Part shown: piece by piece, positions 1 to 7,786 of the stretch
Layout of the letters: each line of letters begins with the position of its first letter
Numbering within the stretch: the first letter of the stretch is position 1
Assembly (NCBI GenBank): GCA_016938425.1
Contig: JAFGUR010000096.1
Coordinates: 1 to 15,644 of the forward strand
Length of the DNA stretch: 15,644 bases
Direction: 5' to 3'
Origin: Fusobacteriaceae bacterium
Lineage (GTDB): Bacteria; Fusobacteriota; Fusobacteriia; Fusobacteriales; Fusobacteriaceae
Notes under the pieces: model-generated
Databases searched by the model: none
What the model saw: only the letters and a program-made list of their open reading frames with translations
Told to the model about the DNA's origin: nothing
Program-made: the position numbers and the translations under genes

Positions 1-7
1 AAGATAG

Positions 8-27
8 ATTTTAACTATAGTTAAAAT
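8..27. promoter_or_regulatory. 20-bp perfect palindrome, possible operator
   Basis: The sequence ATTTTAACTATAGTTAAAAT is its own reverse complement over all 20 bases. It lies downstream of the ABC exporter stop codon, close to the window edge, in a non-coding stretch (1-134) that otherwise shows nothing recognisable. It is too symmetrical and too loop-free for a terminator and looks more like a binding site for a dimeric regulator of a gene lying to the left of the window. Chance occurrence is less unlikely than usual because the DNA is very AT-rich. Confidence 0.35.
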
Positions 28-134
28 AAAAAAACAAAAAACCAACTTAGAAGAATTTCTATTTACACAAAAAAGATTACAGGCTCATAAATTTTATAAA
101 ATAAGCGTTATAAATGAATAATACTCAATATTAC

Positions 135-2036
135 TTACTCCATATGAAAAGCCCCTGTGTAAAGTTCATAATATTTACCTTTTAAATTAATAAGTTGTTG
201 ATGATTCCCCGATTCTATTATCTTCCCTGCTTCTAAAACCATTATTTTGTCTGAGTTTTTTACTGTTGAAAGTCTATGAGCAATAACAAAAACAGTTCTT
301 CCTTTCATAAGTTGATCCATACCTTTTTGAACAATAGCTTCTGTTCTAGTATCTATACTTGATGTTGCTTCATCAAGTATCATTGCAGGAGGATTAGCTA
401 TAGCATCTCTGGCAATAGAAATTAGTTGCCTTTGCCCTTGAGATAGACTATTTCCATTAGCCGTTATTAAAGTTTCATACCCTTCAGGAAGCCTTAGAAT
501 AAATTCATGAGCATTTGAAAGTTTTGCTGCTTCTACCACTTCTTCATCTGTAGCATCAAGTTTTCCATATTTTATATTCTCTTTAACAGTACCTGTAAAT
601 AAATTTGTATCTTGTAATACAATTCCTAAAGAATGTCTTAAATCAGCTTTTTTAATTTTATTAATATTAATTCCATCATATCTAATTTTTCCATCAGCAA
701 TATCATAAAATCTATTGATTAAATTTGTTATTGTAGTTTTTCCAGCTCCTGTAGAACCAACAAAAGCTATTTTATGTCCTGGTTCAGCTATTAAAGAAAT
801 ATCATGTAAAATTATTTTTTCTGAATTATAAGAAAAATCAACATTATAAAAGCATATTTCCCCTTTTAACTCTGTATATGTAATTGTTCCATCTTTATGT
901 GGATGTTTCCATGCCCAAGTTCCAGTATAATTTTCATTTTCTTCAAATACACCATCATTGATATTTACATTTACTAAAGAAACATATCCATTATCTTCCT
1001 CTGATTTTTCATCAAGTAAATTAAATATACGTTTTGCTCCTGCAAGAGCCATTACTACAGCATTTAACTGTTGTGATAATTGATTCAATGGCATTGTAAA
1101 ACTTCTACTAAGTTGAAGGAATGCTATTATTCCACCTAATGTTAAACTACTTACTTTATTAATAGCAAAAATAGCACCAACTATTGCTAACATTACATAT
1201 TGTAAAGTTCCTAAATTAGCCATTATAGGCATTAATATGTTTGCATAAGTATTTGCTTTTGTTGAATGATGGCATAGTATATCATTTTTTTCATTAAATT
1301 CTGATTTTGTTTGAGTTTCTCTACAAAATATTTTTACAACTTTTTGACCGTTAATCATTTCTTCAATAAACCCATTAAGTTGGCCAATTGATTGTTGTTG
1401 TTTACCAAAATAACTACCACTTTTACCTGCTATTTTTTTAGTAACAAAAATCATAATTGACACAGATATAAATACGAATATTGAAAGTTCCCAACTTGTA
1501 TAAACCATTGCAACAGCCACAGCAACTACTGTTATAAATGAAGAAAACATTTGAGGAATACTTTGAGAAATAAGTTGTCTTAATGTATCGGTATCATTTG
1601 TATAATAACTCATTATATCCCCATGACTATTTGTATCAAAATATCTAATAGACAAAGTTTGCATATGTTTAAACATTGAATCTCTTAAATTTTTAATAAT
1701 TTTCTGAGATAACACAACCATAATTCTATTAAATGTATAAGTCGAGATAACTCCAATTAAATAGATAACTGCCATAGTTGAAAGTGCTCGTATCAATTTT
1801 GAAAAACCTATCATATCCCCTTTTAAAATTGGCTCAATATAACTGTCAACTAAAATTTTCAAAAATAAAGAACCTAAAACCCCAGTGACTGAACTTATAA
1901 CTATAAAGACTATAATCATAGAAAATATCAATTTTTTATCACCAAAAATAAATGAGAAAAGTCTTTTTAATGTTTCAGGGTCAGCTTTTTGTTTTGGCCC
2001 ATATACTCTTCTACCCCCACTAAAACCTCTATTCAT
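135..2036 (-). CDS. Heterodimeric ABC multidrug exporter, catalytic half (BmrD/TM288-like)
   Basis: This is a half-transporter of the inner membrane with an N-terminal six-helix exporter domain (about residues 30-330) and a C-terminal ATPase. Numbered from the ATG at 2036 (633 aa), it has Walker A GSTGAGKTT near 427-435, a signature LSQGQ at 531-535, Walker B ending LDEATSS with catalytic Glu556, and the switch His587. The non-canonical LSQGQ together with an intact Glu and His is typical of the catalytic partner in heterodimeric exporters. An insert of about 45 residues (roughly 350-392, containing TWAWKHPH) precedes the ATPase domain, as I recall for clostridial relatives. A GTG nine bases further upstream is in frame, but it abuts the AAAGGAAG ribosome site, whereas the ATG is 8 bases from it. 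The ATG overlaps the end of the preceding gene by 8 bases (ATGAATAG), implying translational coupling. The drug or lipid substrate cannot be read from the sequence. Confidence 0.93.
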   Translation of the reverse strand: MNRGFSGGRRVYGPKQKADPETLKRLFSFIFGDKKLIFSMIIVFIVISSVTGVLGSLFLKILVDSYIEPILKGDMIGFSKLIRALSTMAVIYLIGVISTYTFNRIMVVLSQKIIKNLRDSMFKHMQTLSIRYFDTNSHGDIMSYYTNDTDTLRQLISQSIPQMFSSFITVVAVAVAMVYTSWELSIFVFISVSIMIFVTKKIAGKSGSYFGKQQQSIGQLNGFIEEMINGQKVVKIFCRETQTKSEFNEKNDILCHHSTKANTYANILMPIMANLGTLQYVMLAIVGAIFAINKVSSLTLGGIIAFLQLSRSFTMPLNQLSQQLNAVVMALAGAKRIFNLLDEKSEEDNGYVSLVNVNINDGVFEENENYTGTWAWKHPHKDGTITYTELKGEICFYNVDFSYNSEKIILHDISLIAEPGHKIAFVGSTGAGKTTITNLINRFYDIADGKIRYDGININKIKKADLRHSLGIVLQDTNLFTGTVKENIKYGKLDATDEEVVEAAKLSNAHEFILRLPEGYETLITANGNSLSQGQRQLISIARDAIANPPAMILDEATSSIDTRTEAIVQKGMDQLMKGRTVFVIAHRLSTVKNSDKIMVLEAGKIIESGNHQQLINLKGKYYELYTGAFHME

Positions 2037-3759
2037 TAATATCACTTCCTTTAGTTTGCGAATCGTAAATTTCTTTATAAATAGGATTTGATTTTAACAA
2101 TTCATTATGAGTTCCTATAGAGTTTATCTCCCCATTATCCATTACTATAATTTTATCGGCGTCTTCAATAGAAGATATTCTTTGGGCTATAATAATTTTC
2201 GTTGTATCAGGTATAAACTTCTTAAACCCATCTCTAATTCTAGAATCTGTTTTTGTATCGACAGCACTTGTTGAGTCATCTAATATAAGTATCTTTGGCT
2301 TTTTTAGCAGAGCTCTTGCGATACAGACTCTTTGTTTTTGCCCTCCAGATAAATTTGTCCCTTCTTGCTCAATGTAAGTATTATATTTTTGTGGAAATTT
2401 CTCTATAAATTCATGGGCTTGAGCCAGTTCACACGCTTCTATCATTTCTTTTTCTGTAGCATTAGGATTTCCCCATGAAAGATTATCTTTTAAACTTCCT
2501 GAAAACAAGGTGTTTTTTTGTAAAACCATGGAAACATTATTCCTTAAGGTATCTAGGTCATAATTCTTTACGGTTACTCCTCCAACAATAACTTCTCCTT
2601 CTGCTACGTCATATAATCTTGGAATTAATTGGACTAATGAGGTTTTTCCACTTCCTGTACCTCCAATTATTCCTATAACTTCACCAGACTCTATTTTAAA
2701 ATCTATATTCTTTAAACATAATTTTTCTGATTTTTTTGAATAACTAAAATTAATATTTTTAAAAATAATACTTCCATCTTTCATTTGAAATTTTGGATTT
2801 AAAGGATTAGTAATGTCACTTTTTTCATCTAAAATTTCACTAATTCTTTCTGCAGAAGATTTTGCCATAGTTAACATAACAAAAACCATTGATAACATCA
2901 TAAGGCTCATTAAAATTTGAGTTGCATAAAATATTAAACTCATTAACTCCCCTGTACTCATTTGCCCTGCAACAATAAGTCTTGCTCCAAACCATGAAAT
3001 GAGAAGCATTGCTGAATATATAGAAAATTGTATTAGGGGAGCATTAAAAGCTAATATTTTTTCTGCTAAAGAAAAATCTTTAAAAATAACTTCAGAAATA
3101 TTTTGAAACTTTGAAACTTCAAAATCTTCTCGAACATATGACTTTACTAATCTTATACCCCTAAGATTTTCCTGTACAATAGTATTAAGTTTATCATAAG
3201 TTTTAAAAACTCTAGTAAAAATAGGATGTGCTTTGCTAATTATAAAGAAAAGACTAGACCCTAAAAATGGAATCAAAATTAAAAAAACAATGGAAACTTT
3301 AGCATTTACTTTAAATGCCATCAAAAGAGCAAATGTTAACATTATTGGGGATCTTACTGCTACTCTTATTCCCATTTGAAAAGCATTTTGTACATTGGTA
3401 ACATCAGTAGTAAGTCTTGTGATTATACTTGCTGTTGAAAACTTATCAATATTAGAAAATGAAAAATTTTGGACATTTTCATACATTTGATGTCTTAAAT
3501 TTTTTGCAAATCCAGATGATGCTCTTGCACCAAATACTCCTGCCAAGGCTCCAAAAGTAAGAGAAAAAATAGTTGATAATACTAAAAATATTCCTATTTT
3601 ATACACTACCTTCATATTACCTTTATCTATCCCAAAATCAATTAAAGACGCCATAAAATAAGGGATAAGAACTTCCATTAGTATTTCTGCTACAACAAAG
3701 ATTGGTGTTAATAATGTATCTTTTTTATAGTTTTTTATACAAGAAAAAATATTTTTCAC
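2029..3759 (-). CDS. Heterodimeric ABC multidrug exporter, degenerate-site half (BmrC/TM287-like)
   Basis: This 576-aa half-transporter has six membrane helices (about residues 15-300) followed by an ATPase. Walker A GGTGSGKTS is at 366-374 and a canonical signature LSGGQ is at 470-474. In Walker B (LILDDSTS) the catalytic glutamate is replaced by Asp495, and the switch histidine is replaced by Gln526 (IAQRISS). This site therefore should bind but hardly hydrolyse ATP, while its LSGGQ completes the active site of the partner encoded directly downstream. The start is a GTG at 3759, placed 8 bases after a strong TTAGGAGG site; no better ATG exists nearby. It probably exports amphipathic drugs or lipids. 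The marR-type gene upstream suggests drug-inducible expression. Confidence 0.93.
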   Translation of the reverse strand: MKNIFSCIKNYKKDTLLTPIFVVAEILMEVLIPYFMASLIDFGIDKGNMKVVYKIGIFLVLSTIFSLTFGALAGVFGARASSGFAKNLRHQMYENVQNFSFSNIDKFSTASIITRLTTDVTNVQNAFQMGIRVAVRSPIMLTFALLMAFKVNAKVSIVFLILIPFLGSSLFFIISKAHPIFTRVFKTYDKLNTIVQENLRGIRLVKSYVREDFEVSKFQNISEVIFKDFSLAEKILAFNAPLIQFSIYSAMLLISWFGARLIVAGQMSTGELMSLIFYATQILMSLMMLSMVFVMLTMAKSSAERISEILDEKSDITNPLNPKFQMKDGSIIFKNINFSYSKKSEKLCLKNIDFKIESGEVIGIIGGTGSGKTSLVQLIPRLYDVAEGEVIVGGVTVKNYDLDTLRNNVSMVLQKNTLFSGSLKDNLSWGNPNATEKEMIEACELAQAHEFIEKFPQKYNTYIEQEGTNLSGGQKQRVCIARALLKKPKILILDDSTSAVDTKTDSRIRDGFKKFIPDTTKIIIAQRISSIEDADKIIVMDNGEINSIGTHNELLKSNPIYKEIYDSQTKGSDINE

Positions 3760-3776
3760 TATGTATACCTCCTAAG

Positions 3777-3804
3777 TTTATAATTTTTTTAGTTTGTTGC
3801 AAAA
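3777..3804 (-). promoter_or_regulatory. Candidate promoter of the ABC exporter operon
   Basis: On the minus strand a TATAAA box (3777-3782) is preceded at 16 bases by a weak TTTTGC (3799-3804). The segment AGTTTTGCAACAAACT has short symmetric ends and loosely resembles the palindrome in the marR promoter (TTTTG and ACAAA half-sites, one base closer together), so it could be a second MarR site. The box match is modest. Read-through from the marR promoter is an alternative. Confidence 0.3.
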
Positions 3805-3888
3805 CTCCAATACCTTTATTTTACTTACATAAAATACTACGTTTTTTATCTAATCCTCCCATCTTTGGTGGGGAAATAAAGGGGAGCC

Positions 3889-3981
3889 GGGACGGAGCCC
3901 AATGTCATCAACTTAGTGAATCTAAACAACCCCCCTCTAAATATCCCCGTGATAAGGGGAGGCTTGGAGCTTTAAGTTTTT
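3889..3981 (-). repeat. Dispersed intergenic repeat, copy 1
   Basis: Read on the minus strand, this about 93-base segment aligns with 14545-14634 on the plus strand at roughly 80-85% identity, with one 2-base gap. Shared blocks include CTTAAAGCTCCAAG, TTTAGAGGG, AGATTCACTAAGTT and ATGACATTGGGC. Each copy contains a small GC-richer hairpin (TCCCC-TTATCAC-GGGGA here) that stands out from the AT-rich surroundings. The repeat lies in the 442-base gap between the marR-type gene and the ABC genes. No transposase or coding capacity accompanies it, so it is best described as a short non-autonomous or REP-like intergenic repeat. Confidence 0.75.
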
Positions 3982-4051
3982 TAACTTTCATTACAGCTAT
4001 AATTTGAGCAAATTATACTGTAAATTTTCTTAAGTTAACGACATTGAGCTC
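3895..4051. repeat. Palindromic element with nested hairpin around repeat copy 1
   Basis: The 21-base arms at 3895-3915 and 4031-4051 are reverse complements at 18 of 21 positions. The right arm is thus a third, partial copy of the dispersed repeat, facing the other way. Inside lies a strong hairpin at 3991-4023: TTACAG and TATAATTTG pair with CAAATTATA and CTGTAA, interrupted only by an unpaired C at 3997, around a two-base AG loop. The whole element spans the gap between the marR-type gene and the ABC genes and would be transcribed if those genes are co-expressed. It could act as a partial terminator or RNA-stability element, or it could be a decayed MITE. The role is inferred. Confidence 0.6.
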
Positions 4052-4201
4052 GATCAGTATCCTTTCTAATCCATAATACAACTACAGGCTTAAAAGCCTA
4101 AGGCTCATTAAAATCAATAAAAACCTTATTTGTATTATTTTTTAAATGTGTACACATATTTTTTTACTTTATGCTGATATCAAATATTAATTTATCTGAT
4201 A

Positions 4202-4642
4202 TCAGTATAAATTATTTATATTGTATTGAATTTTTTCCATAATATTGAAAAATACTGCTATTTCATCTGGTGTCAATCCCATTTCAATATCCTTTTCCAT
4301 TTTTTCGAGAACTCTCGAAAAACTTTTATTAATTTCTAAAGATTTTTCAGTAAGAATAATCTTTTTTAATCTCTTATCTGTTAAAGTTGGAATTCTTCTT
4401 ACTAAATCATTTTTCTCCATTAACTGAAGAATTCCTGTAGCAGTAGACCTTCTTATAGAAAACTCATCCTCTATATCTTTTTGAAAGATATCTTTATCAA
4501 TATTTCTCACTAAATATCCTATAATTTTACCTTGAGTTCCAGTTAAATCTTCCATTTTTTCTATTGATTTTAAATGATTTATGGCTCTTTTAATTTGATG
4601 TGATGCGTGAATAATTCTAAATCCAATGAACTTTTCTTTCAT
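4202..4642 (-). CDS. MarR-family transcriptional regulator
   Basis: This 146-aa winged-helix repressor probably controls the ABC exporter genes downstream on the same strand, an arrangement common for MarR/BmrC-D type loci. The DNA-binding part includes the recognition helix region SIRRSTATGILQLMEKNDLV and the wing with the conserved D-x-R (LTDKRLKKI). The flanking N- and C-terminal helices would form the dimer interface. An in-frame ATG at 4834 would add 64 residues, but that extension has no family match and runs through the promoter. The ATG at 4642 has GGAGGAG five bases upstream and gives the normal family length. A perfect palindrome over the promoter's -35 box suggests autorepression. 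The ligand is unknown. Confidence 0.9.
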   Translation of the reverse strand: MKEKFIGFRIIHASHQIKRAINHLKSIEKMEDLTGTQGKIIGYLVRNIDKDIFQKDIEDEFSIRRSTATGILQLMEKNDLVRRIPTLTDKRLKKIILTEKSLEINKSFSRVLEKMEKDIEMGLTPDEIAVFFNIMEKIQYNINNLY

Positions 4643-4672
4643 AAATCTCCTCCAATTAGTTCGTTTCCTAAC

Positions 4673-4708
4673 ATAATAATGCTTAAGTTGTTTTTTGTCA
4701 ACAAAAAA
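4673..4708 (-). promoter_or_regulatory. marR promoter with overlapping palindromic operator
   Basis: On the minus strand, TTGACA (4696-4701) is followed by exactly 17 bases and TATTAT (4673-4678), a near-consensus sigma-70 type promoter. The -35 box sits in the middle of an 18-base inverted repeat at 4691-4708 (TTTTTTGT, two bases, ACAAAAAA), with 8-bp perfect arms. This is well placed for a MarR dimer to block its own transcription. The binding assignment is inferred from position and symmetry. Confidence 0.65.
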
Positions 4709-4812
4709 AGTTTTATCCATTTTGAATATTGATTTCCTTAAATTTATAATTTGTGTAAAAATAGAAAAATAATCCGTCACAAAAATGTCAAGTAATAATG
4801 ATTTAATATTTG

Positions 4813-4831
4813 TATAATAAAATTTAGGAGG
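4813..4831 (+). promoter_or_regulatory. -10 box and ribosome site of the Spy/CpxP-like gene
   Basis: A perfect TATAAT (4813-4818) lies just before a perfect AGGAGG (4826-4831), with 5 bases to the ATG at 4837. Such closeness implies a very short leader, with the start site around 4825. No good -35 hexamer is seen at 17 bases, so an activator may be needed. Confidence 0.45.
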
Positions 4832-4836
4832 CACAA

Positions 4837-5241
4837 ATGAAATTAAAAAAACTATTAATTCTATTAAGTTTACTAACTTTATCTTTAGTTACATATGCTG
4901 ATGAAAAGCCACAAGGAGAACCACCTAAAATGGAATCTCAAAACAAATTAACTAAAGAACAATTTTATGCTAAACTTAACTTATCTACAGAACAAAAACA
5001 AAAATTAGATGTAATCTTATCTGATTTTGAGAAATCAATGAAAAAAGAACCACCTAAGAATGACAGTAGTTCTAACAAATTAAAATTGGATAATGACAAT
5101 ATGAAAAAAGAAATGGATGAAAAAATGGCAGAACTTTCTAACAGAGCTAAAGTAATACTAAATAAAACTCAATATGAAAATTTCGAAAAAAATTTGAAAG
5201 ATTATTTACTTCCTCCAGGACCTCCACCACAAAATAAATAA
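4837..5241 (+). CDS. Exported Spy/CpxP-like helical protein
   Basis: This small exported protein of 134 aa has a lysine-rich start, a leucine-rich hydrophobic stretch and a likely signal-peptidase site after Ala21 (VTYA-DE). The mature part is charged and helical. It contains LNLSTEQKQKL (47-57) and LNKTQYENF (108-116), similar to the LTxxQ-type repeats of the Spy/CpxP family of envelope-stress chaperones. It ends in a proline-rich tail (PPGPPPQNK). In that family such proteins bind misfolded proteins or metals in the periplasm and report envelope stress, so its presence argues for a two-membrane cell. It is divergent from the marR-type gene with 194 bases between them, and it is followed by a two-way terminator. 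The family match is by pattern only. A general exported hypothetical protein is the alternative. Confidence 0.7.
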   Translation: MKLKKLLILLSLLTLSLVTYADEKPQGEPPKMESQNKLTKEQFYAKLNLSTEQKQKLDVILSDFEKSMKKEPPKNDSSSNKLKLDNDNMKKEMDEKMAELSNRAKVILNKTQYENFEKNLKDYLLPPGPPPQNK

Positions 5242-5297
5242 TAGTTTTTATTTAAATTTTTAGTACTTTGATTTAACTTGTATAATTTTCTATAAAT

Positions 5298-5334
5298 AAA
5301 AAAACCAGATTACATTTTGCAATCTGGTTTTTTT
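5298..5334. terminator. Bidirectional terminator
   Basis: AACCAGATT (5303-5311) pairs perfectly with AATCTGGTT (5321-5329) around a 9-base loop. There is a run of A before and a run of seven T after the hairpin. It therefore has the form of an intrinsic terminator in both directions, ending the plus-strand Spy/CpxP-like gene and the minus-strand oxidoreductase gene that converge on it. Confidence 0.9.
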
Positions 5335-5346
5335 AATTAAGGTCTG

Positions 5347-6336
5347 TTAAATCAAAATATTTTGTTCAACTCCAATTTTTTCTTTAATAATATCTATAAT
5401 TTTCATTACTTCTAGAGAATCTTCCCATGACATTATTTCACTTTCCAATTTAGAATTTCTTATAGACTCATTAACTTCTTCTATTTCATACTCAAATCCA
5501 TTGATATTAAAAGAAAAATCATAGTTTTTCTCATATTCTTCTGTTTTTAAAAAAAGTTTTTCTCCATTGGAAAATCGAGGAATAATCATATAACCTTTCG
5601 TTCCAGTAATAACCATGTCTCTCTTGGTATTTAATACTATTGAACTATATAATTGAGCTTCCCCACCATTCTTATAAGATAAATTCATAGTTACACATTC
5701 ATCAACACCAGTTTTTGCTAAATCTCCTCTAGCAAAAACTTTAGAGATATTATTACCTAAAACAAAAGAAGCATAAGAAACACAGTATACACCTATGTCT
5801 AACAAAGAACCTCCACCAAGGGCTTTGTCATAAAGCCTATTTTTCTCATCGAATATAGATTTAAATCCAAAATCACCCTGTAGAAGTCTTATTTCGCCAA
5901 TTTCTTTATTTTTGACCACTTCTAAAACTTTTCTATGAACTGGTAAAAATCTAGTTTTCATAGCCTCCATAAAAAATGTATTATTTTCTTTTGCTGTATC
6001 AATAATTTCCTTTGCTTCAAAACTGTTTAAGGCTATAGGTTTTTCACAAAGAACAGCCTTTTTATTTTTAAGACAAAGAATAGATAAATCCTTATGAAAA
6101 ACATTTGGAACTGCTATATAAATTGCATCTATATCCTTATTTCTATAAAGTTTTTCATAAGAATCAAAGCAATATTCTTCTGATATACTATATTTTTTAC
6201 CAAATTCAATAGATTTTGTTTTATTTCTTGATGAAACAGCTAATAATTCACAATTATTCATTTTAGTTATAGCTTGAGCAAATTTATTTGCAATATTCCC
6301 AAGTCCAATAATTCCCCATCTTATATTTTGAGCCAT
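5347..6336 (-). CDS. Gfo/Idh/MocA-family NAD(P)-dependent oxidoreductase
   Basis: This is a 329-aa cytoplasmic dehydrogenase of the glucose-fructose oxidoreductase/inositol dehydrogenase type. The N-terminal Rossmann fold shows GLGNIA at 11-16, followed by the AVPNVFH turn near 75-81. The catalytic EKP motif is at 98-100 (Lys99). The C-terminal substrate domain carries GGGSLLDIGVY at 174-184, with Asp180 and Tyr184 in the usual positions. A GTG at 6345 is possible but sits only one base after the AAGGAT site. The ATG at 6336, 10 bases from AAGGA, is preferred. The gene follows the MATE gene by 52 bases with no terminator between, so the two are probably co-transcribed. The sugar, inositol or dihydrodiol-type substrate cannot be deduced. 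Confidence 0.9.
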   Translation of the reverse strand: MAQNIRWGIIGLGNIANKFAQAITKMNNCELLAVSSRNKTKSIEFGKKYSISEEYCFDSYEKLYRNKDIDAIYIAVPNVFHKDLSILCLKNKKAVLCEKPIALNSFEAKEIIDTAKENNTFFMEAMKTRFLPVHRKVLEVVKNKEIGEIRLLQGDFGFKSIFDEKNRLYDKALGGGSLLDIGVYCVSYASFVLGNNISKVFARGDLAKTGVDECVTMNLSYKNGGEAQLYSSIVLNTKRDMVITGTKGYMIIPRFSNGEKLFLKTEEYEKNYDFSFNINGFEYEIEEVNESIRNSKLESEIMSWEDSLEVMKIIDIIKEKIGVEQNILI

Positions 6337-6388
6337 GATTTTCACATCCTTAAAAATATTTTTCTATTCTTCCTACAAAATAAATTTT

Positions 6389-7750
6389 TTATGCTCTAGA
6401 TACTTTTTCTCTTTTTAATTTAAATTGAGTAATATAAGGATTTTTATAAAAAGAATGAACCAATTGAATGCACATAAAACACCATATAATAGGTTCACAG
6501 AAGATGACTCCATTATAATCAAAGTGTGGTATTATAAAAATTACAAATAAAATTTTCCCTACTAACTCTATCACACTAGATATTAAAGGGATAACTTTTT
6601 CGCCTAAACCTTGCAAAGCAAATCTTATGTTAATCAGAACAGCAAGAACTGTATAAAATGGAGCTGAAAATATCAAATATTTTGTTCCATTATTTAAAAT
6701 TGTACTTTGTTCTGAACCAGAAATTAAATGTATAAAGAATCTAGCACTAAGTAACATTGCAACAAAAATAAATAAACTCCATGCTATTCCAATTCTATTA
6801 GCATATTTAACTGCTTTCACAATTCTTTCTCCTTTATTGGCTCCCCTATTTTGTGAAACGAAAGTAGAAAGTGCTGTTCCCAGAGCAAAAAATGGAATGA
6901 TACATAACCCAAATAATTTTCTAGCTGCACTATGTCCTGCTATAGTTAAATAACCTAAATTATTTATAGACGATTGTAAAATTACGCTTCCTATCGATAC
7001 AATTGATGACATTAAAGCCATTGATAAACCTTGTCCAATTAATTCTCTATATAAATTTTTATCCATTTTAAAATGTGATGCATTTGGTACTAAAATATGT
7101 GCTTTATTTTTAATATAAATTATACAGAGGATAACAGATACTCCTTGTGCAATAGCTGTTGCAACAGCTGCACCATTAATTCCCATGTTCATTTTAGTTA
7201 TAAAAAATATATCTAAAGTAATATTTAGAATAGAAGAAATTACTAAAAATATCAAAGGGGCAATACTATTCCCAATTGCTCTAAGAAGACCTGAACATAA
7301 ATTATATCCAAACATAACAAATATAAAAAGCGTAATAGTTGAAATGTATACATAAGACTCTTGAAGAATTGCTTCTGGAGTTTTTAATGCCTTTAAAAGT
7401 GGGAAGAGAAAGAATCTTGAACTAATTGTCAAAACTAATGTAACAACTAACCCTATGACCAAAGATAAAGCTACAGATTTTTTAATTAATTCCTTATTCC
7501 CAGCCCCATAGTTTCTAGCGACAACTATACTCAAACCATTTCCAAATCCTAAAGTAAAACCAACTAATAGTTCAAAAATCACTGTACTCGCCCCAATGGC
7601 TGCTAAAGAAGTATCTCCTAAATAATGTCCAACAATCATGATATCAGCTGTATTATAGAGCTGTTGAAAAACATTAGAGATAATAAGTGGTATTGCAAAA
7701 ATTACAAGAGAAGAAAATATATTTCCCTTGATCAAATCAGATTTCAACAT
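6389..7750 (-). CDS. MATE-family efflux transporter
   Basis: This 453-aa inner-membrane protein has about 12 hydrophobic helices in two homologous halves. The opening region (IPLIISNVFQQLYNTADIM, then VGHYLGDTSLAAIGAS) is characteristic of the MATE family, and SSIVSIGSVILQSSINNLG near 248-266 starts the matching second half. Such proteins export cationic drugs or metabolites in exchange for Na+ or H+. The length is normal for the family. The ATG start has AAGGA 9 bases upstream. It is the first gene of a probable two-gene transcript with the Gfo/Idh/MocA enzyme, which hints that it may export a product or substrate of that enzyme. Drug export is the default family assignment. Confidence 0.92.
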   Translation of the reverse strand: MLKSDLIKGNIFSSLVIFAIPLIISNVFQQLYNTADIMIVGHYLGDTSLAAIGASTVIFELLVGFTLGFGNGLSIVVARNYGAGNKELIKKSVALSLVIGLVVTLVLTISSRFFLFPLLKALKTPEAILQESYVYISTITLFIFVMFGYNLCSGLLRAIGNSIAPLIFLVISSILNITLDIFFITKMNMGINGAAVATAIAQGVSVILCIIYIKNKAHILVPNASHFKMDKNLYRELIGQGLSMALMSSIVSIGSVILQSSINNLGYLTIAGHSAARKLFGLCIIPFFALGTALSTFVSQNRGANKGERIVKAVKYANRIGIAWSLFIFVAMLLSARFFIHLISGSEQSTILNNGTKYLIFSAPFYTVLAVLINIRFALQGLGEKVIPLISSVIELVGKILFVIFIIPHFDYNGVIFCEPIIWCFMCIQLVHSFYKNPYITQFKLKREKVSRA

Positions 7751-7786
7751 AAATTTCAGTCCTTTTCTTTTATATATTTTGATTAG

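Noticed and set aside
2908..2920. AGGCTCATTAAAAT in the ABC gene matching 4101-4114
   Set aside because: The match is short, lies within coding sequence in one case, and does not extend; probably chance.
3702..4007. Plus-strand open frame of 101 codons across the ABC gene start and the repeat
   Set aside because: It overlaps the 5' end of a certain gene on the other strand, runs through the dispersed repeat and has no family resemblance; the frame is a by-product of repeat composition.
3889..4051. Transposon or insertion sequence
   Set aside because: No transposase, no clear target duplication and less than 200 bases in all; only a repeat or MITE-like description is supported.
4643..4834. 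64-residue N-terminal extension of the MarR-type protein
   Set aside because: The extension lacks a good ribosome site, has no MarR similarity and covers a near-consensus promoter and palindrome. The ATG at 4642 has an excellent ribosome site.
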